The notes beneath the pieces were generated by a model that saw nothing but the letters and a program-made list of their open reading frames with translations, searched no databases and was not told the origin of the DNA. Below are positions 1 through 8,034 of a DNA stretch of 36,037 bases, piece after piece (position 1 is the stretch's first letter; each line of letters starts with the position of its first letter). Both the position numbers and the translations under genes were made by a program. The DNA is from Chersky-840 sp035532735 (GTDB lineage Bacteria > Actinomycetota > Acidimicrobiia > Acidimicrobiales > UBA8190): assembly GCA_035532735.1 (NCBI GenBank), contig DATKQM010000044.1:1-36037 (forward strand), in the 5' to 3' direction.

Positions 1-10
1 CGACGCTACT

Positions 11-1141
11 GTGGGCGCCGTGCCTCCCGAGAAGCCGCATTGGGCCGACCTGTACAAAGAAGTCGTGACGTCCGGACTGTGCACCGGATGCGCGGGCTGC
101 ATCATCGCCTGCCCCCATGACGTCCTGAAATACAACGACGACGGTGGGGTGTACCGGCCGTGGAAGGTCGACGAGGACGGCGGGCCCACCGACTGCACCC
201 ACGGGGTCAAAGGCTGCACGATGTGCACCCGGGCCTGTCCGCGCTTTCGCAATTGGGAGACCGACATCGACTCGTTCCTCTTCGGGCGCGAGCGGACCGC
301 CGACGAGGTGGCCGGGATCTCCGGGGACATCGTCCTGGCCAGGGCGACAGACCCCGAGATCCTCAACTCGGGTCAGGACGGCGGGCTCGTGTCCGCCATC
401 CTCATCTGGGCCCTCGAGCACGACCGGATCGACGCTGCGCTCGTGTCGGCTCTCGAAGGCGAAGGCACCTGGAAGGCGATCCCAGCCGTAGCCCGGAACC
501 GAGCGGAGGTGCTGGCCGCGGCAGGCTCGCGTTACACATACTCGGCCAACACCCTCGCCTATCCCCAGGCCATTGCGGCGGGGGCGGAGCGGATCGCCCT
601 GGTCGGGATGAGCTGCCAGGCCTCGATCCCGGCGGTCATGAAGGCGCGCAAGACTGGCAAGGTGGCGCGGCGGCTGGCGCTTTCGATCGGCCTGTTGTGC
701 TCGAAGACATTCGACGACGCCATCTTCCCCGAGCTCTTCGAGGCCAAATACGGCCTCGAGCGGGCCGAGATCACCAAGATCAACATCAAGGGCGTGTTCC
801 AGATCTGGACCCGTGACGGCGGGTACCACGAGGTGCCGCTCAAAGAAGGCCACGCCTGGACCCGCGAAGGCTGCAAGTCGTGTCCGGATTTCGCCGCTGA
901 ACACGCGGACATCTCCACCGGCGGCATCGGCGCCTTCAGCGACTGGACCCTCACCATCGTGCGTACCGACCAGGGGCGCGAGATCCTCGCCGGCATGGTG
1001 GCCGACGGGGTGATCGAGACGCGCCCCGGCGACGACGACCCCGGTGCCCTGGAGTTGCTGCGCAAGCTCGCCCGGGTGAGCAGGCGGCGCTGGCCCGAGA
1101 CGGCCGTGACGGGGCCGGGCGTGACACCGTCACCGGCCTAG
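11..1141 (+). CDS. Coenzyme F420 hydrogenase/dehydrogenase beta-subunit-type Fe-S flavoprotein
   Basis: The 376-residue protein resembles the FrhB/FdhB family, which moves electrons between cofactor F420 and partner proteins through FAD and Fe-S clusters in the cytoplasm. Two cysteine clusters are visible near the N-terminus: C24-x2-C27-x2-C30-x3-C34-P and C69-x2-C72-x3-C76-P, the pattern of two [4Fe-4S] sites. The later part (about residues 110-330) matches the family's C-terminal domain, including a GMSCQA segment and a CKSCPDF motif near residue 293. The GTG at 11 is the first start in the window. The frame is open upstream to the window edge, so the true start could lie outside. The partner oxidoreductase is not visible. 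It converges on the next gene with only 14 bases between them. The family call is firm; the physiological partner is unknown. Confidence 0.85.
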   Translation: MGAVPPEKPHWADLYKEVVTSGLCTGCAGCIIACPHDVLKYNDDGGVYRPWKVDEDGGPTDCTHGVKGCTMCTRACPRFRNWETDIDSFLFGRERTADEVAGISGDIVLARATDPEILNSGQDGGLVSAILIWALEHDRIDAALVSALEGEGTWKAIPAVARNRAEVLAAAGSRYTYSANTLAYPQAIAAGAERIALVGMSCQASIPAVMKARKTGKVARRLALSIGLLCSKTFDDAIFPELFEAKYGLERAEITKINIKGVFQIWTRDGGYHEVPLKEGHAWTREGCKSCPDFAAEHADISTGGIGAFSDWTLTIVRTDQGREILAGMVADGVIETRPGDDDPGALELLRKLARVSRRRWPETAVTGPGVTPSPA

Positions 1142-1155
1142 ACACAGAGAGACGA

Positions 1156-1854
1156 TCAGAGGCCTGAAACCGGCCGCGGACCTTTGAAGGCGGCCAGTTC
1201 CCGGGCCCGGTTAAAGACGGCATCGAGCATGGGCTGGGTGAGCTTCCCGGTGAAGGTGTTCTGCTGGCTCGGATGGTACGAGCACACCAAGGTGCGCCCA
1301 TGCGGGAGGGCCGCTTCCACACCGTGGCCGAACTTGGGCCGGGGCCGCAGTCCGAGCTCGTCGGCGAGCACCTGGTAGGCGAACTGGCCCAACGCCACGA
1401 CGACCCGGAGCTCCTCGAGCAGGCCCAGCTCCCGGTGAAGAAAGGGACGGCACTCGTCACGCTCGGCCGGGGTCGGTTTGTTCTGGGGAGGGGCGCAGCG
1501 AACCGCGGCGAGCACGTAGGCCCCCCGGAGCTCGAGCCCGTCGTCGACCGACACGCTGGTGGGTTGGTTCGCCATCCCGGCCCGCCACAGCGCTGCGAAC
1601 AGCCAGTCCCCGGAGCGGTCGCCGGTGAAGACCCGTCCCGTCCGGTTCCCCCCGTGAGCCGCAGGTGCCAGCCCCACCACCACCACTCGTGCCCCAGGGT
1701 CCCCGAACCCCGGAACGGGCCGACCCCAGTAGGCCTGGTCGGCAAACGCAGGGCGTCGCTCGGTGGCGACCACTTCGCGCCAGGCCACCAGACGTGGACA
1801 GCGCCGGCATTGCGTGATCTCGCCGGTCAGTTCGTCGAGCGGCGAGACGTCCAC
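1156..1854 (-). CDS. udgB: Type-5 uracil-DNA glycosylase (UdgB-like)
   Basis: This is a DNA repair enzyme that removes uracil and other deaminated bases. The family-5 motif GLAPAAHGGNRTGR is present, as is the C-terminal HPSQQNTFTGKLT motif carrying the catalytic-region His. An Fe-S site is suggested by CRRC near the N-terminus plus two later cysteines (VRC and DEC). From the chosen GTG at 1854 the product is 232 residues, close to the family's usual length. A longer frame starting at 1944 would add about 30 low-complexity Arg/Ala residues and run into the divergent phosphatase gene, so it is less likely. Only 25 bases separate it from the divergent start at 1880, so the two promoters must overlap or reach into the genes. 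Confidence 0.87.
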   Translation of the reverse strand: MDVSPLDELTGEITQCRRCPRLVAWREVVATERRPAFADQAYWGRPVPGFGDPGARVVVVGLAPAAHGGNRTGRVFTGDRSGDWLFAALWRAGMANQPTSVSVDDGLELRGAYVLAAVRCAPPQNKPTPAERDECRPFLHRELGLLEELRVVVALGQFAYQVLADELGLRPRPKFGHGVEAALPHGRTLVCSYHPSQQNTFTGKLTQPMLDAVFNRARELAAFKGPRPVSGL

Positions 1855-1879
1855 GGCCGACAGCGTACGATGGCGCGCC

Positions 1880-2524
1880 GTGCCCGCCCGCCGAAATCCG
1901 GCACCTGCCGTCGCGCTCCTCGTCCGGCACGGGCGCACGCCCACGACAGGGTCCGTGCTCCCGGGGAGGGCGCCGGGTCTCCACCTGTCCGACGAGGGAA
2001 AGACGCAGGCCGACGCCGCTGCGCAGCGGATCGCGGCATTGAAGAAACCACCTGTGGCGGTCTACGCGTCACCCCTGGAGCGGGCGACGGAGACGGCCAA
2101 ACCCATCGCCACCATCTTGGGACTGCGGGTACGTGTCGAGCGGGGTTTGCTCGAGTGTGACTTCGGCGCGTGGACCGGAGCCAAGCTCTCGGCCCTCCGT
2201 CGGCGACGCGAGTGGCGCAGTGTCCAGTCGTTCCCGAGCTCGTTCCGGTTTCCCGACGGTGAGTCCTTCATCGAGATGCAGGCACGCATGGTCTCCACCC
2301 TCGACCGGCTCGCCGATCGACACCCCGGCGAGACCTTCGTGGCCGTGTCCCACGCCGATCCCATCAAGGCGGCGGTGGCGGCGACTGCAGGCGTGCCCTT
2401 GGATCTATTCCAGAGGCTGGCGGTTTCACCCTGCTCCGTCACGGGTCTCGTCCGGGGCGAATCAGGTTCGTACGTGCTGTGTGTCAACGCTACCGCGTCG
2501 CTCTCCGAGTTGGCTCTGTCATGA
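1880..2524 (+). CDS. Histidine phosphatase superfamily protein, MSMEG_4193 phosphomutase-like family
   Basis: This is a member of the phosphoglycerate mutase/histidine phosphatase superfamily. The RHG catalytic motif (LLVRHGRTP) lies about 15 residues from the start. It is followed by a YASPLERATETA segment, ECDFGAWTG, and the second catalytic His in VAVSHADPIKAAV. This arrangement matches the actinobacterial MSMEG_4193 family, which has no firm substrate. GTG at 1880 is preferred because it lies just before the conserved core; an upstream ATG at 1763 would extend it into the divergent glycosylase gene. It is the first gene of the conserved trio with DUF3090 and SCO1664-like proteins. Its stop codon falls in a 17-base tandem duplication. 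Confidence 0.85.
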   Translation: MPARRNPAPAVALLVRHGRTPTTGSVLPGRAPGLHLSDEGKTQADAAAQRIAALKKPPVAVYASPLERATETAKPIATILGLRVRVERGLLECDFGAWTGAKLSALRRRREWRSVQSFPSSFRFPDGESFIEMQARMVSTLDRLADRHPGETFVAVSHADPIKAAVAATAGVPLDLFQRLAVSPCSVTGLVRGESGSYVLCVNATASLSELALS

Positions 2525-2558
2525 AAGAGGCCGTGTCATGAAAGAGGCCGTGTCATGA
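2517..2558 (+). repeat. 17-base tandem duplication at a stop/start junction
   Basis: The unit TGTCATGAAAGAGGCCG occurs at 2517-2533 and again at 2534-2550, followed by a partial third copy TGTCATGA at 2551-2558. Each unit carries an ATGA and an AAAGAGG ribosome-binding-like stretch. ATGs fall at 2521, 2538 and 2555. Only 2555 opens the DUF3090 frame, because 17 is not a multiple of three. Confidence 0.9.
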
Positions 2559-3052
2559 GCCCGGCTTTGGATCTCGGTGACTTGGACCGCTTCACGGTCG
2601 GGACGGAGGGGCCCGTGGGAGAGCGGGTCTTTCTGCTGCAGTGTCGCAGCGGGCGCACGGTCGTCACCTTGAAGGCCGAGAAGCAACAGGTGTCGGTGCT
2701 GGCGGAGTACCTCGGACGACTGCTGGCAGATCTCGATCGACCCGAGGACCTTCCCATCAACCTCGAGCTCGAAGAGCCCTCCGACCCCCACTGGGTCATC
2801 GGCACTCTCGGGGTGAGCTACGACGAAGCACTAGACCGGATCGTGCTCGTCGCAGAGGAACTGGTCGCCGAGGACGAAGAGGGCGACATGGCGCGGTTCA
2901 CGATCACGCGCTCGCAAGCGGCCGCCTTTGCCATCCGCGCCACCACCCTCGTCGAAGCCGGACGCCCACCGTGCCCGTTGTGCGGCGGCCCTCTCGACCC
3001 TTCCGGACACGAGTGCCCGAGGACCAACGGCCACCGGCCGCCCGCCACTTGA
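2555..3052 (+). CDS. DUF3090 family protein
   Basis: This is a 165-residue protein of the actinobacterial DUF3090 family (function unknown). Visible family features are the N-terminal DLDRFTVGTEGPVGERVFLLQ region, the ALKAEKQQVSVLAEYL-type segment, the acidic LVAEDEEGDMARFTITRSQAA stretch, and a C-terminal candidate zinc site, CPLCGGPLDPSGHECP. ATG 2555 is set by the AAAGAGG stretch seven bases upstream, inside the tandem duplication. It follows the phosphomutase-like gene with a 30-base gap and overlaps the next gene at its 3' end. This order is widely conserved in Actinobacteria, which suggests a joint role with the phosphatase-like and kinase-like neighbours. The family assignment is strong. 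Confidence 0.88.
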   Translation: MSPALDLGDLDRFTVGTEGPVGERVFLLQCRSGRTVVTLKAEKQQVSVLAEYLGRLLADLDRPEDLPINLELEEPSDPHWVIGTLGVSYDEALDRIVLVAEELVAEDEEGDMARFTITRSQAAAFAIRATTLVEAGRPPCPLCGGPLDPSGHECPRTNGHRPPAT

Positions 3053-3735
3053 GGCTTCTCGCCGAGGGCGAGATCGAGATCGTCGGCCGCATGCCGTGGA
3101 GCTCGAACCACACGTTCCTCGTGACCTGCACCCTCGAGGACGAGGAGGTGAGCGCGGTGTACAAACCCGGGCGCGGCGAGCGGCATCTGTGGGACTTTCC
3201 TGAGCCCATCTACCGGCGCGAGGTCGCGGCCTACGCATTGTCTCGAGCCCTCGGGTGGAACCTCGTCCCCGAGACCGTCGAGCGTGACGACGCCCCGCTG
3301 GGCCCGGGATCGCTCCAGCTCTTCATCGCCGCGGACTTCTCCCAGCACCATTTCACCTTGGTCGAGGACGAGGACTACCACGACCAACTGCGAACGATCT
3401 GTGCCTTCGATGTCGTGGCCAACAACGCCGATCGCAAGAGCGGCCACTGCATCCTCGGTGACGACGGCCGGATCTGGGCCATTGACAACGGCCTGTGCTT
3501 CCACACCGAGCCCAAGCTGCGCACGGTGATCTGGGAGTTCGCCGGACAAGTGCTTCCCACCGGGCTCGTCGACGACCTGGCCCGAGTGGCCGAAGCTCCA
3601 CCGGAGTCACTTCGAGCCCTTCTCTCGGCTCGGGAGGTCCAAGCCGTCAGCCGGCGCGCCAGGGCGCTCATCAAGGCCGGTCGGTTCCCGGTCCCCGATC
3701 CCGACACGCACCACTACCCCTGGCCTCTCGTCTGA
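3013..3735 (+). CDS. SCO1664 family protein (PI3/4-kinase/HipA-like fold)
   Basis: The conserved core begins LLAEGEIEIVGRMPWSSNHT, followed by VYKPGRGERHLWDFPEPIYRREVAAY with the candidate nucleotide-binding Lys. The catalytic-loop-like segment CAFDVVANNADRKSGHCI comes next, then AIDNGLCFH with the metal-binding Asp. Family members resemble phosphatidylinositol-kinase-like proteins, but the substrate is not known. The start is uncertain. GTG 3013 leaves 12 residues before the core and overlaps DUF3090 by 40 bases. TTG 3049 overlaps the upstream TGA by three bases and would start directly at the core. I chose 3013 because homologues carry a short leader. It is the last gene of the trio. In Streptomyces this cluster is followed by mycothiol ligase mshC; here it is not. 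Confidence 0.85.
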   Translation: MPEDQRPPAARHLRLLAEGEIEIVGRMPWSSNHTFLVTCTLEDEEVSAVYKPGRGERHLWDFPEPIYRREVAAYALSRALGWNLVPETVERDDAPLGPGSLQLFIAADFSQHHFTLVEDEDYHDQLRTICAFDVVANNADRKSGHCILGDDGRIWAIDNGLCFHTEPKLRTVIWEFAGQVLPTGLVDDLARVAEAPPESLRALLSAREVQAVSRRARALIKAGRFPVPDPDTHHYPWPLV

Positions 3736-4042
3736 TCAGCAGGCCACTGACGAGAACGTCGTGGCCCGTTGAACGCGTTCGGCCCTCGAGGAGGCGCTAT
3801 CGGTACACTCCGGCTTCGACGGCGGTGCATGGCGGATCCCGACGGCAACGGGTTGGACCTCGACGTCCCGCCCGCCGACTCGTAGCGCTCGCGCGTCACG
3901 GACGCGGCGCTCTACCGGTAGACGTCGATGAGGGCCATGCCGCAGCCACTGCACACGGGTTCGGCCGCGGCGGTGATCCCGTCGTCGAGGCGCGACCACG
4001 GAGATCGAGGCGAGGTACCTCTCGGCGCGCCTTGGCGGCAAG
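3736..4042. other. Gene-poor gap with a possible VOC-protein remnant
   Basis: No complete gene is evident in these 307 bases between converging genes. On the plus strand, 3829-3885 reads MADPDGNGLDLDVPPADS and then a stop. DPDGN followed by a hydrophobic/acidic tail is the typical end of glyoxalase/VOC-fold proteins. The codons upstream are Arg-rich and do not look like the preceding strand of such a protein, so this may be a decayed fragment or chance. No strong terminator is visible. Confidence 0.3.
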
Positions 4043-5317
4043 TCAGCTTCCGGCGATGGACTCGAGGATGTCCACGGCATCGGTCCTGAGACCATCGTGG
4101 GCGATGGCCTCGGCCAAGCGTCGTGCCTTTCCCCGAAAGCGCTCTTCTCCGAGGACCTTCGTCACGGCGCGGCGGATGTCGGGGACTGAGGCCTTGGGCG
4201 AGAGCCGGATGCCTGCACCGTGGTGGACGACTCGGGCCGCGGTGTCGTTCTGGTCCCGGCCCATGGGGATGCAGACCATGGGAACACCCGCGGCCAAGGT
4301 CTTGATCGTGGTCCCGTGCCCGCAGTGCGACACCACCAGCGCGGCCTCGGCGAGGACCTGCCCGTGCGGGGCCGATGCCACGACGGCGACATTGGATGTC
4401 GAGGTGAGCTCGTCGGCGTCGAGTCGCTGACCGACCGTCACCACGGCGCGCACGGCCAGTGATGAGAGCGCCTCGACCACCCGACGCAGGAGCGGCCCCT
4501 GGTCCTGGAACGTCGAGCTGAAGCCGACCAGGACCAGGGGCCGACGATCACTGTCGGGCCAGGGCGGGGTCCAGGGCTTCACCCAGATCGGGTCATCGAG
4601 GATAGGGCCCACGTACCGCACGTTTCCGGGCACCGAGCTCGAGGCGTAGTCGAAGACGGCGTTGGTGAGGACCAGGATCTGATCGGCGGACAGGGCCTGG
4701 TCGTAGAACGAGGCCAGCGGTCCGAGCCCGTAGCGGGCCCGGGCCTGGTTGACCGCCGGCAGCCCTTTGCGAAACAGACGGTTGACCACCGCCGTCATGG
4801 CCGCGTCCCGAGTGCGCCCGAGGACGGTCTTGGCCGGCGCGAAACCCGGCCCGATGGCCGGGGAGCCCGGTGTCGGCATCATCCAGATGTTCGACATGAG
4901 CAGGGCGACAGGGAGCGTGGCGGCCTGCGCGGCGATGACAGCACCGAAGAGAAATGCGTCGGAGACCACGACGTCGGGGTGGAATTCCTCGATGGCAGCG
5001 GCGGTGTCGGCGGCAAAGTCCGCGGCAGGACCCCCGATGAGCCGGTCACGGACTCTTTGCAACAAGACGAGGGGGTTCTGGGTCTCCCAATCCCTGATGA
5101 GGTCCTCGGAAGGCGCGAGCGACGTCATGTGTGGGGCCCGCTCCCACACGCTGAAGGTGGCGCCGACTCCCCGGGCGTCGTCACGAAGTGTCGGGTCGGC
5201 GATGACATGGACCTGATGCCCCCGGGCGATGAGCCGTCGGGCCACCCCGAGCTCGGGAGGGACGTTGCCGCCACCGTCCCACGTCGGCATCAGAAAGCGC
5301 TGTGGTGCATGTCCCAT
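4043..5317 (-). CDS. GT1/UGT-like glycosyltransferase
   Basis: The 424-residue protein has the two-domain GT-B layout of macrolide/UGT-type glycosyltransferases, which move a sugar from a nucleotide donor to a small lipophilic acceptor. The C-terminal donor-binding motif is clear: HCGHGTTIKTLAAGVPMVCI, then PMGRDQNDTA and AAR. LVLVGFSSTFQDQGPLL marks the start of the donor domain. The N-terminus reads TWDGGGNVPPELGVARRL. In classical GT1 enzymes this loop holds a catalytic His in a GHxxP motif, and here that position appears to be Asn. It may therefore use another base or act on an unusual acceptor. It is divergent from the hydrolase at 5467 with a 149-base intergenic region. The family is firm, the substrate unknown. 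Confidence 0.85.
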   Translation of the reverse strand: MGHAPQRFLMPTWDGGGNVPPELGVARRLIARGHQVHVIADPTLRDDARGVGATFSVWERAPHMTSLAPSEDLIRDWETQNPLVLLQRVRDRLIGGPAADFAADTAAAIEEFHPDVVVSDAFLFGAVIAAQAATLPVALLMSNIWMMPTPGSPAIGPGFAPAKTVLGRTRDAAMTAVVNRLFRKGLPAVNQARARYGLGPLASFYDQALSADQILVLTNAVFDYASSSVPGNVRYVGPILDDPIWVKPWTPPWPDSDRRPLVLVGFSSTFQDQGPLLRRVVEALSSLAVRAVVTVGQRLDADELTSTSNVAVVASAPHGQVLAEAALVVSHCGHGTTIKTLAAGVPMVCIPMGRDQNDTAARVVHHGAGIRLSPKASVPDIRRAVTKVLGEERFRGKARRLAEAIAHDGLRTDAVDILESIAGS

Positions 5318-5400
5318 CGTGACGTCTCCCGCCTCTGCATCCCTTGGTAGGAGTGTGCCCCGGTCTCAGCGGCGATCCAAGGTGGTCAGCCCGTGCTCCT

Positions 5401-5466
5401 TCCTCGTGCTGGCACCCTCGAGGTGGGGTTAGATTCTGACGCCGGTCGAGCCGAGGAGAGCCGTCA
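5401..5466 (+). promoter_or_regulatory. Candidate promoter and RBS for the hydrolase gene
   Basis: TAGATT at 5430-5435 resembles a -10 element and is preceded by GGGT. A clear -35 is not seen. GAGGAG at 5453-5458 is a good ribosome-binding site eight bases before ATG 5467. The region also separates two divergent genes. Confidence 0.35.
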
Positions 5467-6510
5467 ATGGGGGACAACAAGATCACCGAGGATCCGAGGA
5501 TCGATCCCCGCATCAAGGCCCTGATGGGGTTCCTCGATATGCCCGCTCCCGGCGATGTGGCCAGCCGCGAGGAGCTGCTCGAGGAAGCCGGCACCGAAGA
5601 AGCCGTGGCGATACGGAGTCTCGTCACCGCCTTCTTGGGGATGTGCGACACCGAAGAGGTCGCCCCGTCGACGGGGCTCACCATCACCGAGCACGTCGTG
5701 GTCTGCGCTCCGGACGCCAACAAGGTCAACATCCGGTTCATCCGCCCCGATGGCGACGACGCCGCGCCCTGTGTCTATTACATCCATGGCGGCGGGATGG
5801 CCACCATGTCGTGCTACGACGGCAACTACCGGGCGTGGGGAAGGATCATCGCCGCCCAAGGCGTGGCCGTCGCCATGGTCGACTTCCGCAACTCCATCGT
5901 GGCTTCGACCGCAGAGGAGGTCGCCCCGTATCCCGCAGGGTTGAACGACTGCGTGTCGGGGTTGCGGTGGGTGGCCGAGAACCATTCCCCGTTGGGGATC
6001 GACCCCGATCGGATCGTCGTGGCCGGGGAGAGCGGAGGCGGCAACCTCACACTGGCCACCGGCATGCGGTTGAAGCGCGACGGCGATCTCGCTCTTATCA
6101 GCGGCCTCTATGCCTTGTGCCCCTACATCGCGGGAGTGTGGCCGACTCCAGAGAACCCGTCGTCGACCGAGAACAACGGGATCCTCCTCGACGTCCACAG
6201 CAACAGAGGTGCCATGTCCTACGGCATCGACCAGGTCACGGCCCGCAACCCGCTGGCGTGGCCGGGATTTGCCACCGAGGACGACGTCCGTGACCTCGTG
6301 CCCACCATGATCAGCGTCAACGAGTGCGATCCCCTGCGCGACGAGGGCATCAACTTCTACCGCCTGCTCCTGGCGGCCAGTGTCGACGCCCGCTGCCGCC
6401 AGGTCATGGGCACGATCCACGGCACGGAGATGCTCCCGATGATGTGTCCCGACATCAGTCACGACACCGCGCTGAGCATCGCCGACTTCGCCCGCACGGC
6501 AGGCGCCTGA
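5467..6510 (+). CDS. Alpha/beta hydrolase, hormone-sensitive lipase type
   Basis: The 347-residue protein is an esterase/lipase-like alpha/beta hydrolase. The oxyanion-hole motif YYIHGGGMA is near residue 104. The nucleophile is S189 in GESGGGN, the acid is probably D288 in NECDPLRDEG, and the His is H318 in GTIHGTE. These match the HSL (family IV) order, with likely cytoplasmic action on carboxyl esters. It starts at ATG 5467 behind a GAGGAG ribosome-binding site. It has a longer N-terminal cap of about 75 residues before the core, common in this family. The metallopeptidase candidate follows 23 bases downstream, so the two may be co-transcribed. The substrate cannot be told from the sequence. 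Confidence 0.85.
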   Translation: MGDNKITEDPRIDPRIKALMGFLDMPAPGDVASREELLEEAGTEEAVAIRSLVTAFLGMCDTEEVAPSTGLTITEHVVVCAPDANKVNIRFIRPDGDDAAPCVYYIHGGGMATMSCYDGNYRAWGRIIAAQGVAVAMVDFRNSIVASTAEEVAPYPAGLNDCVSGLRWVAENHSPLGIDPDRIVVAGESGGGNLTLATGMRLKRDGDLALISGLYALCPYIAGVWPTPENPSSTENNGILLDVHSNRGAMSYGIDQVTARNPLAWPGFATEDDVRDLVPTMISVNECDPLRDEGINFYRLLLAASVDARCRQVMGTIHGTEMLPMMCPDISHDTALSIADFARTAGA

Positions 6511-6533
6511 GGCAAGCGGTCGGGGCACCGACG

Positions 6534-7661
6534 ATGGCCGTTGACCTTCGACCTGTCCCCGGCGACCCCGGCCTCCTCGAGGCCACGATCCACGACGTCA
6601 AGATCGGCGCCGTGCGCCTCGAGGTGACCGGAGACCTGGCGCGCATGGCAGCCCAGGTGCATGCGACACCCGGCCTCGAGCCTCGCGACATCGGCGATCT
6701 CGTTCTCGCCACCGTCGAGCGGGCAAAGGGGTGCGGAGCCACCGAGGTGCAGTTCCAGTGCGACTCTCTTCTCCTACGCCACGAGGCGCGCCGGTTGGGA
6801 ATGCGGGGGGGCCTGCGCGTCCCCTTGGGGGCGCGAGCCACCGACATCAGACGACAGACGCCGGAGAACACCGCGCCGGAAGGCTCCTCACCGCGACGGT
6901 CCGATCGACGTGATCACTCGGCCTGGCTGAGTGCGAGGCTGAACGAGGTCGGGGTCAATTCCACGCCGGCCCGCCCCCGCCGCTCCCTCGGACGGCTGGC
7001 CACCCGTTGGTCGGGCGGGGTCGGTGACACCTTGGAGGTGATCGTCGAGTGGTTCCCGGGTCGGACCTTCACCATCAGCGTGCCCGACCGCCCCGACCTC
7101 ATGCCCGAAGGTGTGGCGCTGACTGCTGACACGGCCGCGGCGGTGTTCCGCCGGTTCCCGGATCAGGCCGACGCGGTGAAGGCCATCCGCTTCGACCGCT
7201 CCGAGCACGGGCTGAAATCGGGTCGGTATGCCGGCGTGGCGGAGCCCTCGGTTCCCTCCATTCACCTCACCATCACCTTCGTGACCACCGCATGCCTCTG
7301 GCCATACACCGCCGTGGACGCCACCGTCGCCCATGAGCTGTGGCACCAGATCGAGGCTGCCTTCGAAACCCGTGAGTACGCGCTGGGCATGGAGCTACGC
7401 CACCAGGTCGGCCTGGAACTCGGAGTCCAGACCCTGGAACACGCCGTCAAAGGCGCAGACCCCAAGGCTCCACCGGATTGGCAGGCCGCCTACCGACGAC
7501 TGGCCGACGAGGTATCGCCCTATGCCACCACCAACGCACGCGAGGCGACGGCGGAGCTCTTCAAGCTGTGGTGGTGTCGCAACGGTCCTCCTGCTCCGGT
7601 GGTCGCCCGCTTCGGAGCGTTGGTCGATCAGATGCTCCCGCCCGGGACGGCCGTCACCTGA
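6534..7661 (+). CDS. Putative zinc metallopeptidase with HELWH motif
   Basis: I do not recognise a named family. The 375-residue protein from ATG 6534 has an HExxH motif, H267-E268-L-W-H271, in VDATVAHELWHQIEAAFE. E337 or E341 in NAREATAELFKLWW, about 65 residues later, could be the third zinc ligand, as in gluzincins. The N-terminal 100 residues (including VRLEVTGDLARMAAQVHATP) resemble a small alpha/beta domain. An Arg/Pro-rich linker follows at about 105-150, then a second region (DTLEVIVEWFPGRTFTISVPD) before the catalytic part. No signal peptide or membrane segment is seen, so it should be cytoplasmic. It lies between the HSL-type hydrolase and a small protein on the same strand. Protease activity is inferred from the motif only. 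Confidence 0.6.
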   Translation: MAVDLRPVPGDPGLLEATIHDVKIGAVRLEVTGDLARMAAQVHATPGLEPRDIGDLVLATVERAKGCGATEVQFQCDSLLLRHEARRLGMRGGLRVPLGARATDIRRQTPENTAPEGSSPRRSDRRDHSAWLSARLNEVGVNSTPARPRRSLGRLATRWSGGVGDTLEVIVEWFPGRTFTISVPDRPDLMPEGVALTADTAAAVFRRFPDQADAVKAIRFDRSEHGLKSGRYAGVAEPSVPSIHLTITFVTTACLWPYTAVDATVAHELWHQIEAAFETREYALGMELRHQVGLELGVQTLEHAVKGADPKAPPDWQAAYRRLADEVSPYATTNAREATAELFKLWWCRNGPPAPVVARFGALVDQMLPPGTAVT

Positions 7662-7704
7662 TCCACCTATGGTGGGCGACACTCGTCCAACAGAAGGGTG
7701 TCCC

Positions 7705-8010
7705 ATGCCTGCGCAGCTGACCTTGGAGTTCGATGGCGTCACAGAGACGGAGTACTGGGCCGTCAACAAGGAGCTCGGTGTGGACGCCACCACCGGCGAG
7801 GGCGACTGGCCCGACGGGCTCGTCACCCACGGGGCCGGGCTCGACGAGAACGGGCATCTGATCGTGACCGAAGTGTGGGACACCCCTGAGCACCAGGCCA
7901 GGTTCATGGAGACACGCCTCGGAGCGGCACTCGCCAAGGGCGGCATCACGAGCCCTCCCACCAGGGTCGTGTGGATCGAGTTGGTGTCCCACCAGATGCC
8001 GGGAGCCTGA
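7705..8010 (+). CDS. Small hypothetical protein, possibly a dimeric alpha/beta-barrel fold
   Basis: The 101-residue protein from ATG 7705 is preceded by AAGGGTG as a ribosome-binding site. Its start has the pattern LTLEFDGVTETEYWAVNKEL. This is followed by GLVTHGAGLDENGHLIVTEVW and HQARFMETRLGAALAKGG, and it ends with VVWIELVSHQM. The strand-helix-strand-strand-helix-strand order and the EVWDTPEHQARFMET segment recall ABM/EthD-like stress-response barrel proteins often annotated as hypothetical. No catalytic residue can be assigned. It is 43 bases downstream of the metallopeptidase candidate and converges with the methyltransferase gene. The coding call is good; the fold is inference. Confidence 0.65.
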   Translation: MPAQLTLEFDGVTETEYWAVNKELGVDATTGEGDWPDGLVTHGAGLDENGHLIVTEVWDTPEHQARFMETRLGAALAKGGITSPPTRVVWIELVSHQMPGA

Positions 8011-8034
8011 TCCGCCGGGACCGCGGACACGCCC

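Noticed and set aside
3912..4045. Minus-strand frame ending AEPVCSGCGMALIDVYR before a stop
   Set aside because: The CxxC looks like part of a zinc ribbon, but the frame runs into the glycosyltransferase gene and has no start or ribosome-binding site.
8011..8034. TCCGC/GCGGA arms between two converging genes
   Set aside because: The five-base stem with no T-run is too weak to call a terminator in a G+C-rich region.
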